Assembly: GCA_916613615.1 (NCBI GenBank)
Contig: OU744725.1
Coordinates: 11,744,253-11,808,252 of the forward strand
DNA length: 64,000 nt
Source: Steromphala cineraria
Lineage: Eukaryota > Mollusca > Gastropoda > Trochida > Trochidae
Direction of reading: 5' to 3'
The notes under the pieces were generated by a model. It ran no database searches. It was given only the letters and a program-made list of their open reading frames with translations, and had not been told where the DNA came from. The position numbers and the translations under genes are program-made. Position 1 is the stretch's first letter. Every line of letters starts with the position of its first letter. Shown here piece by piece: positions 21,801 through 30,652 of the stretch.

Positions 21801-23356
21801 GAGGTGTTACATTTCTTTTGGCGTTCAGTTTAGAAAGAACATGTTAAATAAAGACACTTTTAAAAAAAATGAATGATTTGTACAATGAACAGTAACAAAA
21901 TGTTTATATTTTTCTCGTAATGTTAACGTCAGCTACGGTAATTCTAAAGAATTTGCTGATCCCACGCGAACCTTTCCTTTAAAGGGACAGTAGCACGTTT
22001 TAGGGGGATTATGAGGTGATGTCAGAAAAATTAAAATAAATGGTTTGAATTGAAAAGCATTGTATTTAAATTAAATGAAGCAGCAATACATCAAATATAT
22101 AAAATTTTAAGTTCAGCCATGCGATTCCTTTTTCTTACACAAACTGAATGAAAGGTGTTCACACAAACATGATTGCCAATGAACGTGATGCGAATCTCTA
22201 TAATTTGTTCTCAGATTATGGATAATTGGTTTGTGTCATGAGATTTTTTATATTTATCAAATAATACAATAAACATTAACGTACAATTCTTAATGAAAAA
22301 AAATGAAAATATTAAATTTTCCAAAAACGTGCTACTGTCCCTTTAAAAAGTGTGAGAGAAATCTACTGAACCTACCTACTATCTATGTCGTAAACAGAGA
22401 ACATGAGCTGCTGTTTGATGTCCGGCTGGTACTCCAGTATAAAGGGCTGTGTGAACTGAAACGGGTCAACAATTTTAATTACACAAACAATCATTAGTAA
22501 GACTCATTTCAGTGTTTGTTCACTGCCTTATACTTTGTTTCAGATTGCATGTTAATCTGTTATGAATGCCGAAGCTAGCAATTTAACTTGACCAAAAAAA
22601 CATTTTATGACATTAAGATTGTCCATTCTCTTTCTGCCTCAACTAAACAAACCGCCAACATTATACTGAGGTGACGAATTGATAAGAATTTTGAGTATTA
22701 TAACACTGTGTTATTATTCACTATCTAGACTGGTGAGTATTACTGAATATTATTAATCATCTATGAAAGACATGACACTAATATAATATATTCGGCCTAG
22801 ACTGGGCCAATACGGGCAAAGTTGGGCCAATACGAGCAGACGGGGCAAATATGGCTCTGGACATGCGCATACTAACAAATAGCGAGAGTCCAAAACTATC
22901 GCTTCAATACTTTCATCATATATGACGGTTCACAAATCTCAATAATAATTTTGATTTTGATGAAAGTGAACTATCTTATGTTGTGCAAGTAAATCAGATA
23001 GATTTTAAATAATAAAATAATTGGATTTTTTTCCGTATTGGTCCAGTAACAGGTCCTCGGTCTCTTGTATTGGCCCTTGGCTTCGCCTCGGGCCAATACA
23101 GCACACCTCGGACCTGCAACAATAAACTACATTGGACCAATGGTAATATATGAAACTTGGTACTCGACCACAGTAAATATCTAACCTTTGGGTTGAGTGT
23201 TTCTCTGATAGCCTCTGTCCGCCCGTACTCCTTCCACTGTCCGAACTGCTTGACAAACAAGACGCACATAGGGTCGGTCTTAGTAAAGATGTCCAGATCA
23301 GCAAGGTCCTGGCAGGACACAAGGATCTCAACTGGACCTCCCGGGACAACGGCCAT
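6764..23356 (-). CDS. Copine-like protein (C2A-C2B-vWA), 15 coding exons, complete
   Basis: Copines are cytosolic proteins that bind membrane phospholipid through two C2 domains, usually with calcium, and recruit partners through a von Willebrand A-like copine domain. Joined exons: 23356-23186, 22455-22376, 19566-19454, 17448-17324, 16813-16719, 15710-15621, 15367-15293, 13831-13753, 12188-12132, 11869-11699, 10958-10806, 9926-9816, 9190-9062, 8336-8111, 6843-6764. They total 1755 nt, or 584 residues plus TAG, with consistent phases. C2A covers about residues 8-135 and keeps loop aspartates D22, D28, D80, D82 and D87. C2B covers about 145-250 and lacks the usual aspartates. The vWA/copine domain (about 265-480) has the MIDAS-like D274-x-T276-x-S278, T371 in GPTN and D404. 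It ends in a tail with a CPTC motif. The first exon is open 16 codons upstream to its acceptor, so the N-terminus could be longer. The paralogue is not assigned; C2A resembles the CPNE5/8 type. Confidence 0.9.
7601..8071. mobile_element. Inverted-repeat element F (copine intron 14)
   Basis: 471 bp with arms of about 75 bp: GAGTTTCCGTTCCGATAATA at the left, TATTATCGGAACGTAAACTC at the right, and CTCTGGAACCAATATGGGC in both. It ends 39 bp from the donor of copine exon 14. Confidence 0.85.
8111..8336 (-). CDS. Copine exon 14 (helix after vWA, variable tail)
   Basis: 226 nt, ends in phase 1. Encodes QFLQYMKSRDITP, matching the copine QLVxYxxxxGIxP helix, then a Ser/Arg-rich tail. The donor AAAAG|GTGAGC joins in phase to exon 15. 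If the intron is retained the frame stays open to a stop at 7803-7805, running through a MITE. Confidence 0.82.
8588..8660 (+). mobile_element. tRNA-like SINE head, decayed (copine intron 13)
   Basis: A-box-like TAGATGGAGTGG and B box GGTTCGAATTCC at the right distance. Stems do not pair well. Confidence 0.45.
9062..9190 (-). CDS. Copine exon 13
   Basis: 129 nt, phase 0-0. Begins EQFHTSVNTPIVDEHS and ends ESIARGGNLHV, in the place of the copine ARDIVQFVPF strand. It is much less conserved than exons 8-12. The donor GTGAGT was chosen because it keeps phase 0 with the next exon. Confidence 0.75.
9221..9418. repeat. 50-bp tandem repeat, 4 units, copine intron 12
   Basis: Four copies of TACGAAAGTAAAACATAGCT, CTGTATATGAGAAACTCATA and a TTTACGCGAA end. 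The last is truncated before GAAGCAATTACC. It is next to exon 13. Confidence 0.9.
9816..9926 (-). CDS. Copine exon 12 (vWA domain)
   Basis: 111 nt, phase 0-0. Encodes DGVINDIDDT and LPLSVVIVGVGPADF, the most conserved copine strand. Acceptor TTTCAG, donor GTAGGT. Confidence 0.93.
10100..10714 (+). mobile_element. MITE family C, copy 1 (copine intron 11)
   Basis: 615 bp. Starts TACAGCTGCGTACCTAAAGT and ends with its inverted repeat ACTTAAGGTACGCAGCTGTA, giving a TA dinucleotide at each edge as in Tc1/mariner-type insertions. It contains no ORF. Confidence 0.88.
10806..10958 (-). CDS. Copine exon 11 (vWA domain)
   Basis: 153 nt, phase 0-0. Encodes GVVEAYNNTIP, then FAGPTNVAPVI with the MIDAS threonine, then YYVLLIVT. 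Acceptor TTCAG, donor GTAGGT. A TA-flanked MITE lies about 92 bp into the following intron. Confidence 0.93.
11337..11453. repeat. Inverted repeat in copine intron 10
   Basis: Left arm GAAAGAAACCTTAAACATAT...ATAGATTACGTTATTCTATT pairs with AATAGTATAACGTAATCTAT...ACGTTTCTTTC, about 50 bp with mismatches. The loop is about 20 bp. Confidence 0.75.
11699..11869 (-). CDS. Copine exon 10 (vWA domain)
   Basis: 171 nt, phase 0-0. Starts NQYIATIETLG and includes FGFGAK and the CFPL segment, all copine-domain landmarks. Acceptor TTCCAG, donor GTCAGT. Confidence 0.92.
12132..12188 (-). CDS. Copine exon 9 (MIDAS)
   Basis: 57 nt, phase 0-0. Encodes ASNGDTNDVLSLHNINTKK. It completes the DFTASNG MIDAS-like motif and the SLHxI segment of copines. 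Acceptor TTTCAG, donor GTAAGA. Confidence 0.92.
12463..13584 (-). mobile_element. MITE family C, copy 2, interrupted by a family B element
   Basis: Left end TACAGCTGCATACCATAAGT. The right end is split: ...GTGAACAAACTTAA at 13064-13077, then GATACGCAGCTGTA after the inner insertion. Without the inner 493 bp it is about 629 bp, close to copy 1. The interior is largely the reverse complement of copy 1. Confidence 0.88.
13078..13566. mobile_element. MITE family B nested inside family C
   Basis: 489 bp between two TTAA sites (13074-13077 and 13567-13570). Terminal repeats AGTGACACAGAGTATC and AGAGACACAGAGTATG agree at 14 of 16 bases. A truncated end of the same family occurs at about 30632-30652. 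Confidence 0.88.
13753..13831 (-). CDS. Copine exon 8 (start of vWA domain)
   Basis: 79 nt (1 + 78). Encodes YSLMDYIRGGCKLRLLIAID, the highly conserved copine-domain entry, ending at the MIDAS aspartate and threonine. Acceptor ACCAG, donor GTAGGT. Confidence 0.92.
14238..14732. repeat. 26-bp minisatellite (about 19 units) in copine intron 7
   Basis: Units read CCTGAACTG(T/A)(C/T)AAAA followed by (T/C)CGGAC(A/G)CTTA. They are head to tail without spacers, so this is not a CRISPR array. It lies between copine exons 7 and 8. Confidence 0.93.
15293..15367 (-). CDS. Copine exon 7 (end of C2B)
   Basis: 75 nt (1 + 72 + 2). Encodes GSLESTYVKLGEATTSVRNL, equivalent to the GSHDFIGEFTTS end of copine C2B. 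The acceptor TTTAAG is weak. Donor GTAAGG. Confidence 0.82.
15621..15710 (-). CDS. Copine exon 6 (C2B)
   Basis: 90 nt (1 + 87 + 2). Encodes WRPFDVSLQRLCNNDLDRP, the conserved copine segment after the NPxW turn, then SCWHTNYG. In most copines the last part reads CYDxDxDG. Acceptor CTCAG, donor GTAACT. The exon is too short for a simple ORF search but restores a full C2B. Confidence 0.85.
16146..16679 (+). mobile_element. MITE family A, copy 2 (copine intron 5)
   Basis: Terminal inverted repeats ATGGACAGTAGCACGTGTTT and, on the other end, AACACGCTACTGCCCCTTTAA. Ends in TTAA on the right and CTAA on the left. It is 534 bp, with about 165 bp of extra sequence compared with the 368-bp copies. Confidence 0.85.
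16719..16813 (-). CDS. Copine exon 5 (C2B)
   Basis: 95 nt, phase 0 to 2. Encodes PDVYLEISRQ, then PVHRTE, which matches the copine VHRTE strand. Acceptor GTCAG. The donor GTTTGT is weak but gives the only phase that fits the next exon. A TTAA MITE ends 39 bp past the donor. Confidence 0.8.
17324..17448 (-). CDS. Copine exon 4 (C2A-C2B linker, start of C2B)
   Basis: 125 nt (2 + 123). Encodes the linker and the first C2B strand. Where copines usually have KLDKKDFFGKSDP, this exon reads KLGKVGFLSKRK, so loop-1 aspartates are missing. Acceptor TTTCAG, donor GTGAAT. A SINE starts about 72 bp upstream of the acceptor. Confidence 0.85.
17524..17870 (+). mobile_element. tRNA-Asp-headed SINE (copine intron 3)
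   Basis: The head has an A-box-like TGGTGTAGTGG, an anticodon-arm match GCCTGTCACG (tRNA-Asp GTC type) and a perfect B box GGTTCGAATCC at about 17572. A non-tRNA body follows (GATGGGCAAGGCACTGCA, CACGGGAAGCGCTCAGTAGC). I could not assign the SINE superfamily. It sits about 72 bp upstream of the exon 4 acceptor. Confidence 0.75.
18200..18807 (+). mobile_element. MITE family D, copy 2 (copine intron 3)
   Basis: The right end AGCTGCCTCTGTAGGACGAG and interior (ACGGCCGTACAGTGACATTG, GAAACGGCGTCGCTGAT) match copy 3 in the same order. The left terminus is degenerate, so the start is approximate. Confidence 0.78.
19012..19340. repeat. Dispersed fold-back repeat I, copy 1
   Basis: Starts with an inverted pair (GACATACTATGTTTACG ... 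CGTAAACATAGTATGTC at 19012-19113). It continues with AACGAAACGTCATAGGCGAA, ATGTCAAAGCATTG and GGTAATAAGATATA. Copies recur at 21043-21112 and 60430-60700. Confidence 0.75.
19454..19566 (-). CDS. Copine exon 3 (end of C2A)
   Basis: 113 nt (1 + 111 + 1). Encodes TDLRHHDFVGCVEMTLDSL, the typical copine C2A loop 3 and last strand. Acceptor TACAG, donor GTTGGT. Confidence 0.88.
20570..20709. repeat. 140-bp near-perfect palindrome (copine intron 2)
   Basis: Two arms of about 66 bp (GTTACCATGTGT.CGCGAG ... GTTAAATATCAAACTCG and its reverse complement) with an 8-10 bp centre and only a few mismatches. Confidence 0.9.
21979..22346 (-). mobile_element. MITE family A, copy 3 (copine intron 2)
   Basis: 368 bp, flanked by TTAA on both sides, with terminal repeat AGGGACAGTAGCACGTTTT. 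Orientation is opposite to copies 2 and 4. It ends 29 bp from the donor of copine exon 2. Confidence 0.9.
22376..22455 (-). CDS. Copine exon 2 (C2A)
   Basis: 80 nt, phase 0 to 2. Encodes the C2A strand ending MFSVYDIDS, with loop-3 aspartates D80 and D82. Acceptor TTTCAG, donor GTAGGT. A TTAA-flanked MITE ends only 29 bp beyond the donor. Confidence 0.88.
23034..23140. repeat. Fold-back repeat next to copine exon 1
   Basis: Core TGTATTGGCCC ... GGGCCAATACA around GGCTTCGCC, with weaker outer arms (ATTGGTCCAGTAACAGGTCC and GGACCTGCAAC...ATTGGACCAAT). It lies about 45 bp inside the intron after exon 1. Confidence 0.75.
23186..23356 (-). CDS. Copine exon 1 (start of C2A)
   Basis: Encodes residues 1-57, starting MAVVPGG. 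It contains the C2A loop-1 pattern DLDIFTKTDP, which carries two calcium-ligand aspartates, and the copine-typical GRTE. The donor is AAG|GTTAGA. The acceptor CAG lies at about 23405, so the exon has about 48 nt ahead of this ATG and the mRNA must begin in an upstream exon. Confidence 0.88.
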
Positions 23357-23404
23357 CTCTAGAACATATGAACTCGAGTCTACACAACATCCATAATCAA
23401 CTCT

Positions 23405-26340
23405 CTGCAAGAAACAATCACTACAATTTGTCACCACGATATTCGAGTGTTCAGTTCACAGTCAGATTCAAGTGTTCATGATAATAAGCGTATGTATAAT
23501 GCTATGTAAAACCGTAATGCGAATTTCACACGTTCTTCTTTACTATTACTGTAAATCCTTGAATAACCGCCTGCTTTGAATAATGGTTTTTAACGTCACT
23601 TTATATGTAATGCCTGATATTATGAGGGCAATTTTTCCTGTAATGATATTATTTCATGAACACATCATGGATCTGAAATAAATAATCGCCTTCCTCGAAT
23701 AATAGCCCGGTCAAAACGATGTTAAATGATAATCGCCCGGCTATTATTCAAGGATTTACGGTACGTGGGTTGACCAACATGCTACGTCAATTCATTAGAC
23801 TAATTGTATTTGCAAGGAAACAGCCTCTTACCATTAAACGATAAAGAAAACATGTTTATTTCCATGTGTCGCTAATCCTCTTTATTCAAAAAAGCGGTGC
23901 ATATTTTCCATGCAGGAATTGCTTTCGTAGAACATATATTATATATCCATTACAATAATTAACCGTCCATTCATTTATTGATAAATTATTCGATTGCATT
24001 TCTATATCGAATAAGAACAACCTGGTGTTCAATATCAAGACATCAATAGTTCAAATAGGACCCATAAAATGCTTATATATTGTATGCCGAGTAGTCCTTT
24101 TATATGTTGAGTTTGTTTATATATAATGTTGTATTTCTCAAAACATTTATTCAATCCGTATTTTTCATACAAGTGTACATTTGTTACGCATAGAGGTACC
24201 TAGAAATTTGAATCTCCCAATGCGTTCGTCCAGATATCTTGCCATAAACATCGTGTTGTATATATTTAATGATCATGGAGTAGATCCCTGATTTATAAGA
24301 CTATAAACATATTTGCCAGATATTTAAGCGTTTATAATGCCATAAGTTACCTACTTGTTCATTCCTTAGCATGGGAATTATGGATGCCAAAATTCCTAGC
24401 AAGATCTTAAAAAAGATCTTTTCTCTATTTCATTTCTGATATTGATTTTTTTTCTAATCAAGCTTTTATTCAGTGAAAATGTGTCAAATTTTCTGTTTTA
24501 GTAAAAAATACAAAGAATCACTATTCAGAAACTATGATTTCACTATTCCTTGAAAACGATAAAGGGGGGTTGTATGTTTATCAGAGAGACTGCAAGGTTA
24601 ATATATATAGATATACATATTTTTCCAAATTGACCTATTTTCATAAACATACCATGATGCTTCACTTACTCAGGATGATCCCACCTCTATACAAAGGGTC
24701 GCCCAGTGTCTTAAACGAATTCAAACTTTAATGAATCTGATTAAGTTATTCACGTATATATGAATTATGTAACGGATTTAATTGTAATACATATCATTTA
24801 TAAGGTAATGGACAAGTGTATCATTGTTAAATCATGTGATCCAAAATGCAAAAGACGTTAAGCATTCTTAATGCATGTTAACATCATTCAAAATGGAAAG
24901 ACACTTGTTAAAAGTATTTTGTAAATAACATTATCTTATCAACGTCAAAGGGATCTGTTATTACGAAATGAGGAAACGTGGTTGTCTTGTTGTCAACATA
25001 GATACAAGTTTGTTTGCTTTATAAACATGCATATGTAGGTCACTCTCAAGATAAGGGGAAGACAAACAGTGATCGATAAACGATAATCATTGTCTTACAT
25101 AGTGATCGACCGAGATCAGCTGTTACTGACATTGGTGATAACTTTCAAAATCGATATTCACTCAATTAAACAATCAAGAATCAGTACAATTATCAATAAT
25201 TGAAAAACATAATTATTGATCACAATATGAACTTCTCTTTTTTTAAATTCATGTGTTTGTTTGTTTTCGAATATGTCAAGTCAATAATCAGTGGAGAATA
25301 TCGACTGTTTCTGTTTATGGGTTTTATTATATATCTGTCCGATCATATTGATTGCATTTGCAACAGCAAGTTTGAAAGTACGTATTGCACTTTGAATTGA
25401 ACAATATATATTGTTATGGTAGGTAAATAACCTACATTTACATGTGGTTTACAAGGCTGAATGTTAGATCGGATCGAACAAATGAGTTGTTTGTTCCAAA
25501 TAGATGATAATCAATAATATATATTTTTTAAATTTTAAGCGAATGACGTAATAAGATGGCAAACACAAAATGATCAAAAACTGATGGCGGTTAAACTATG
25601 TTCGATTCTCTAATGATTTTCAACCAACTTCGATATCAACACAGACAATTGTTAATTAAAACCTGTGAACATAAATACTGTAAATACCCTATTAATTCTA
25701 TTTTTGCTTCATTAAAATACCATATCTTCACCCAATAATGACAACACAATCCGTCAAGCAATCATAACAAGAGAAAGAACACCACATACCTTCGTGTTGC
25801 AACAACCTCTACCACACGTTACTGTTTTTGTATATTTCACAATAATATCACAACAGAACGCCGTCGACACAACATGTTATAAGTTTACAGTTCGACGGTT
25901 AATCTTGTATGATAACATCAAGTTACTAATTCACTTGTACTTACAGCACGTATGTTCTGTGCAAGCCGTTTCTACATATACGTAAATCCGCACGCTTCAA
26001 CAAACACAGAACTCGCGCACCAACTCGCCTTTGAATTACTCCGAGGTCGTCAGGAGTTCTCGCACTGTATATCAACTCGCACAAAGTAATTTATTTCTGT
26101 GAATATTTCTCATGACTTTATTTCACGATATTATTTACATCGGTCCAGTAATTGACAGTCAAGTGACAAGACGATATCGACACCCATTTATTTGATACAC
26201 TACTCAGGGTTGAGCCATGTGGTATATCATCTAGACCTACTCGATGTCTAGAGCCCTGTCCGGCTGTGTGACCATACCGTTGTTTAGCTGGGTGTAATCA
26301 AGGGAGTTACCGTATGTCCTATAATAATGTTATCTCAGAA
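23405..26340. other. Region upstream of copine, mostly featureless
   Basis: Besides the candidate 5' exon near 26.0 kb I see no coding frame or clear repeat, only AT-rich DNA. Confidence 0.5.
25945..26090 (-). other. Candidate 5' UTR exon or promoter of the copine gene
   Basis: Copine exon 1 has a splice acceptor, so an upstream exon must exist. On the minus strand a donor GTAAGT at 25944-25939 follows a CpG-richer stretch (CTCGCGCACCAACTCGCC and neighbours on the plus strand). Position and composition only. Confidence 0.25.
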
Positions 26341-27060
26341 CAGGGTTTAAGAGTTGGTATGGCATGGTATGGTATGGTATGGTATGGTTTAACATAAATA
26401 ATACTGGTTTTGACCAATTGTTAACCGACATTTCTGCGCAAGTCGAGATAAACGTCGATATGAAGCACATGGCTTGATATGTAAGGGTATTATATGAGCT
26501 CTGCAGATACCAATAGACTGAGAATAGTCCATGTCAATTCTATAAAAGAGGATGAGTCAAGGCCTGACATGAATAGATCGCTGAAGAGAAATGAATCATA
26601 ACATCACTGCACTGGTATCTGCCGAATCTACTATATATGCTGGAAAGGAACACATCATTCGATTTTCTTCTTATAGGAAATACGGTACAGAACAATGCAT
26701 CGGTGGCCTCTGTTTAGCTAAGGGATTGTCGTTTGCAGATCAATTTACGGTTCAATTGTCGAGGCGTTTAGTACTAATGTGATCCGTTTGTGATCAGTGA
26801 TAGTTTTAGTTGAAAACCCAGGGTCATCAAATAACAAAGTTTGATGAACACGTGTTTTGTGATCCAATAACGATTACATGTTTGGTTATTGAACTGCCCG
26901 TAAAGATAAACTGTCAATAAGCACTCGATTTCAATAATAGTTTCAACGAACCGCCCATGGGTAATGATAGATCTATAGAAAAATGAGACACTGAGTTTCA
27001 ATGACAACTACAAGTGATTGGTATAGCGCCTAATACGCAGGTAAACCTGCCCAGTGGCGC

Positions 27061-27300
27061 TTAACAAGTAGAAATACAAAAAGCATTTGCCGTGACATGT
27101 TGGTCAAGTAATTTGCTTAAATCGCCAAAATGTTGCCTGAAAAGCAGACTCTTAATCTTATTGTGGAAAGTGTCCCTTGATTTAATTTGCTGGATCTGTG
27201 GAACTTCACTCCACAACACTGGAGCTGCAACTGAAATACATCTATACCCCATTTGAGTGTTGGTTCTGGGAAGCACAAGATCATTTCTTGATGTGCTAGA
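27061..27300 (-). mobile_element. LINE ORF2 C-terminal fragment (CR1/jockey-like)
   Basis: A minus-strand frame ending at TAA 27063-27061 contains GYRCISVAAPVLWSEVPQ, then a helix with IKSRDTFHNKIKSLLF. This is the common tail of many CR1/jockey-type reverse transcriptases (FSVAAPxLWNSLP..., FKxxLKTxLF). Upstream coding is missing; ATACC microsatellite starts at about 27319. Confidence 0.6.
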
Positions 27301-27465
27301 TGAGATATCATAACATATCATGCGATTCCATACCATACCATACCATACCATTCGGGAGCAGCATTTATATAGGCATTTGCTGCAGCTGCCTGTTTGCTTA
27401 TTGTATATATATTCTGAATGTTGTGTATGTTGTATAATGTTTTATGGAAATAAAATACTGTTTAG

Positions 27466-27666
27466 ATCATACCATACCATACCATGCAATACCATACCAT
27501 ACTATGCCACACCATACCATACCATACAATACCATACCATGCCATACCAAACAATACCATACCATACCATACCATACCATACCATACCATACCATACCAT
27601 GCCCTGCCCTGCCTTGTCATACCATACCATACCATACCATACCATACCATACCATACCATACCATT
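27466..27666. repeat. ATACC pentanucleotide microsatellite
   Basis: Long run of (ATACC)n with point variants (ATGCC, CTGCC). Shorter runs of the same motif flank the LINE fragment: 27319-27352, and ATGGT at 26358-26389 in the opposite orientation. Confidence 0.95.
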
Positions 27667-27699
27667 CTGCTGGTGGTTTTGAGGGAGATTTAGATTTAG

Positions 27700-29365
27700 A
27701 TAAGTTTTTTTAGATAAGCAGGAGACGTGGGATCGTTCAACACAGAGAATGTTAGTGAAAACACTTTGTAAGCGACTCGTTGCTTCACTGGTAGCCAGTG
27801 TAACTCTCGTAAATAGGTGTTATTTCACAGTGCTTTATTGAACCTGTCATATGACGAGAAGAACTGTTCTGGAGATGCTGGAGGCGTTTGATGTTGAGTC
27901 TTATGTTCCATAAAAAGTTTTATAAAATCCTCATTTTAAAACTTCGCCAGTTCTTGGAAGTTCATACGTATACTCCGTATACAAGCTACAGGTGCATGGT
28001 ATGCCGGTAATAATTCTGACAAATGCCACAAGAGACATGAGGTCCAGATTTCAGAAAAAAAATATAATTCAAACCATTTCCTGTAAATGGTTCACAAAAT
28101 TATCGTCACTTTTGGCAAGAGGATGATGGAACTAAGGCGTACAGTTGCATGATATTTGCACTACGTTAGAAAGAAATGAAACAAACGTTTGTTAAGCAGC
28201 TGTAAGGTTATAAATACAGCAAATTCATTAGTAATCAGAAAATTAAAGCGAAATGTTTAAAAGGATGTTCAATAAGAAAACGAAATCAAAACTAACATTC
28301 ATGGTACCATAAGTGCTAATTGGAATAAATTAAAATTCATTTTTATAATAAGATTTTTGAAATTGTGTTAAAGTACGTCAAAAATCGTAAAATTAATGTG
28401 TTATGTTTTTGTTTCCCCAGGAAAACATATAAACCCTATTCTAATACCTTTACACTCAATACATTGTATAGTGTCTTTCTTTCACGATCTTTAACTGTAA
28501 GCGTATACCATGATAGTTCAACGATTTCGAGGAGGCTGGCTGGGATTTTAACAACGCTTCAATCAGTGTGTGTTCGCGTTAGCGACCTCTCTTTCTTGAA
28601 TTTCGAGATTTGTTATTTTGTGGTGATTATTAGCCGAGGAAATGTGTCATTTTACTTTTACCAAACAAGTGTGTATGTTTGTATTACCCGAGCGAGGGTA
28701 TACATAAATCTGCACGAGTTTCGTCAAAGTCAAATTATGGTGTTCCGTTGGTAATAATTTCTTTATTACCGATTCTATTCCATTTAAACATCTTGGAAAT
28801 ATCCAAAGAACGGGACGTTTCCCTTGCGACGGTCGGCTACAGTGACGTAACGAACAATGATGTTATTACGTCACAGGCTAAAAAAATACGGAAAATTGCA
28901 CGTTAACCATCGTTGCTAGGCAAAAGTGATATGTGCACTAGTGCTCATATTAAAAATATGTTACCACTTATTTTTTTAAATATTGGTAATAAAACGTGTT
29001 CCGATGACAATAAATAAAATATTTATCAATATTGAAAACGCATATGAATTAGAAAGACATCTTCCAAAGCTAATTAACAGTATGCAGTTACTGTGTGATA
29101 AACTAACATGAACTACATTAAAAAATAATGTGATAATTCAATACGACATAAATCTGAAAAAAATAATGAGTCAACAGTTTTTTATGAGGTCATGCAATCA
29201 AAATATATTTAGACCAACAGCTTATGTGTAAGTCCATACTATCCATACGATTTTACCTCTTTCAAATACATCAAAATACATGCACTTTAAAATACCATTT
29301 AAACCCAAATTTATACAGTATTGATGCTCTTAGATCGATACTTACATTGTTTAGTGCGACTGGAT
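27700..29365. other. Intergenic, weak repeat traces
   Basis: A diverged end of MITE family C may lie at 28140-28195 (TTTGCACTACG, AACAAACG, AGCAGCTGTA). Sequence at 28685-28960 has the style of the fold-back repeats (CCCGAGCGAGGG, two GTGACGTAA-like sites). No gene. Confidence 0.45.
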
Positions 29366-29620
29366 TAAGTAAACCTAGCCTCAATATTATCCGTTTCACT
29401 CCTATACTGAGTCTAGAAAGGTCTAGTAGAGGGTCGCGTCGGCCGATCTTTCTGCGACTTATGACCCTCCAACGTTATACGTGCGAAGGCAGACTATTGT
29501 GGCTTGGTAAGCTGAGTTCTGATTGGTCAATTCGATATGTGGGCTGATGCGACCCTCTATTAGACCTTTCTAGACTCAGTATAGGAGTGAAACGGATGAT
29601 ATTGAGGCTAGGTTTACTTA
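29366..29620. mobile_element. Inverted-repeat element E (about 80-bp arms)
   Basis: Arms starting AGTAAACCTAGCCTCAATAT and ending ATATTGAGGCTAGGTTTACT, with few mismatches, and TA at both edges. The middle is about 95 bp without coding signal. Confidence 0.85.
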
Positions 29621-29780
29621 GACTGTATTTAAGGCACTTTTCAGTCCATCAAATGTTTCCCTCTCAATGAAGCGAAAGGTGTTGCTGCACGGACGTTGTA
29701 AATTTCACCTTGTGTTGCACGGATTTTAATTAAATATCATATCGCATGGAGCTCTACGCAATCGAAAGCACATGGTTCGA

Positions 29781-30391
29781 CATTCTCTTCCCACAGAGGC
29801 AACTCAGTTATACCTGAATTAGCCTCTGTTCTATTACGCCTAGATCCTGGGGTTCCGGCAGAAGGTCCTAGCGGCAAAAAGTTGTAACTTGAGATATCTC
29901 CCTTATCTGCAGCCAATGAAAACACCTTTTGGATATCAACGACTTTGGGAATTCTCAACGGTCGTACAGTGACTTTCGAAAGTATCATGCCTTTAGGTTT
30001 ATTTTTCATTAACAGTGTGAGAGGGAAAATATTTGAAAATCAGATATGGATAAGGTTTTTCATTAGAAACATATTGTTTTATAATTGTGTAAATTGTTCT
30101 TCGTTTTATGATAAATTTTATTTTAATAGTCTACCAAATAAAAACTAATGAGAAGGTAAAAAAGCAATGTTTTGTAGATGGAAGAGTTATCTCCCCTGAA
30201 TGCCGAATCACCGGGAATAGCCGGGAGTAGCCGAGCTTTTGCGAATGACCCCTTTTGAAACGGCGTCGCTGATTGCACAACTAACTTCGATTGCCTCCAA
30301 TCAGATTTCTACTTTTCTGTCCCGTGTATTAGCCGTAATAGAACAGAGGCTAATTCAGGTATGACTGAGTTGCCTCTGTGGGGAGAGAATG
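29781..30391 (+). mobile_element. MITE family D, copy 3, with 9-bp target duplication
   Basis: Long inverted ends of about 59 bp, starting CATTCTCTTCCCACAGAGGC and ending GCCTCTGTGGGGAGAGAATG. Flanked by ATGGTTCGA at 29772-29780 and 30392-30400. The 9-bp duplication with long termini is typical of Mutator-like elements. Confidence 0.9.
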
Positions 30392-30599
30392 ATGGTTCGA
30401 AGGTAAAGAGGAAAATGCAGTGGTTTCATGTTTTAAACAAAATTATGGCCGTGTTTCAAGGGTTTTTTTTCCGGAAGAAGCAAAGGTGAGTTGCATTTTA
30501 AAGTATATTCATTGATGTACTGTTGCATGTTTATTTATATCTAAAAAGATGCTGAAGTATGTCACAGAGGGTTTACACGGTATAAAAGAAGCTGTCAAC

Positions 30600-30652
30600 A
30601 AGCAAGTTCATATTTATGCATTTTGTGGTTGAAATACTCTGTGTCTCTTTAA
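30600..30652 (-). mobile_element. MITE family B, terminal fragment
   Basis: Ends AATACTCTGTGTCTCTTTAA, identical in form to the right terminus of the nested element at 13.5 kb. No partner terminus was found nearby. Confidence 0.5.

Noticed and set aside
22994..23437. A 147-residue minus-strand protein
   Set aside because: It is copine exon 1 extended past its donor and before its acceptor.
27320..27713. Open frames of periodic HTIPY / MVWYG
   Set aside because: They are translations of the ATACC microsatellite on both strands.
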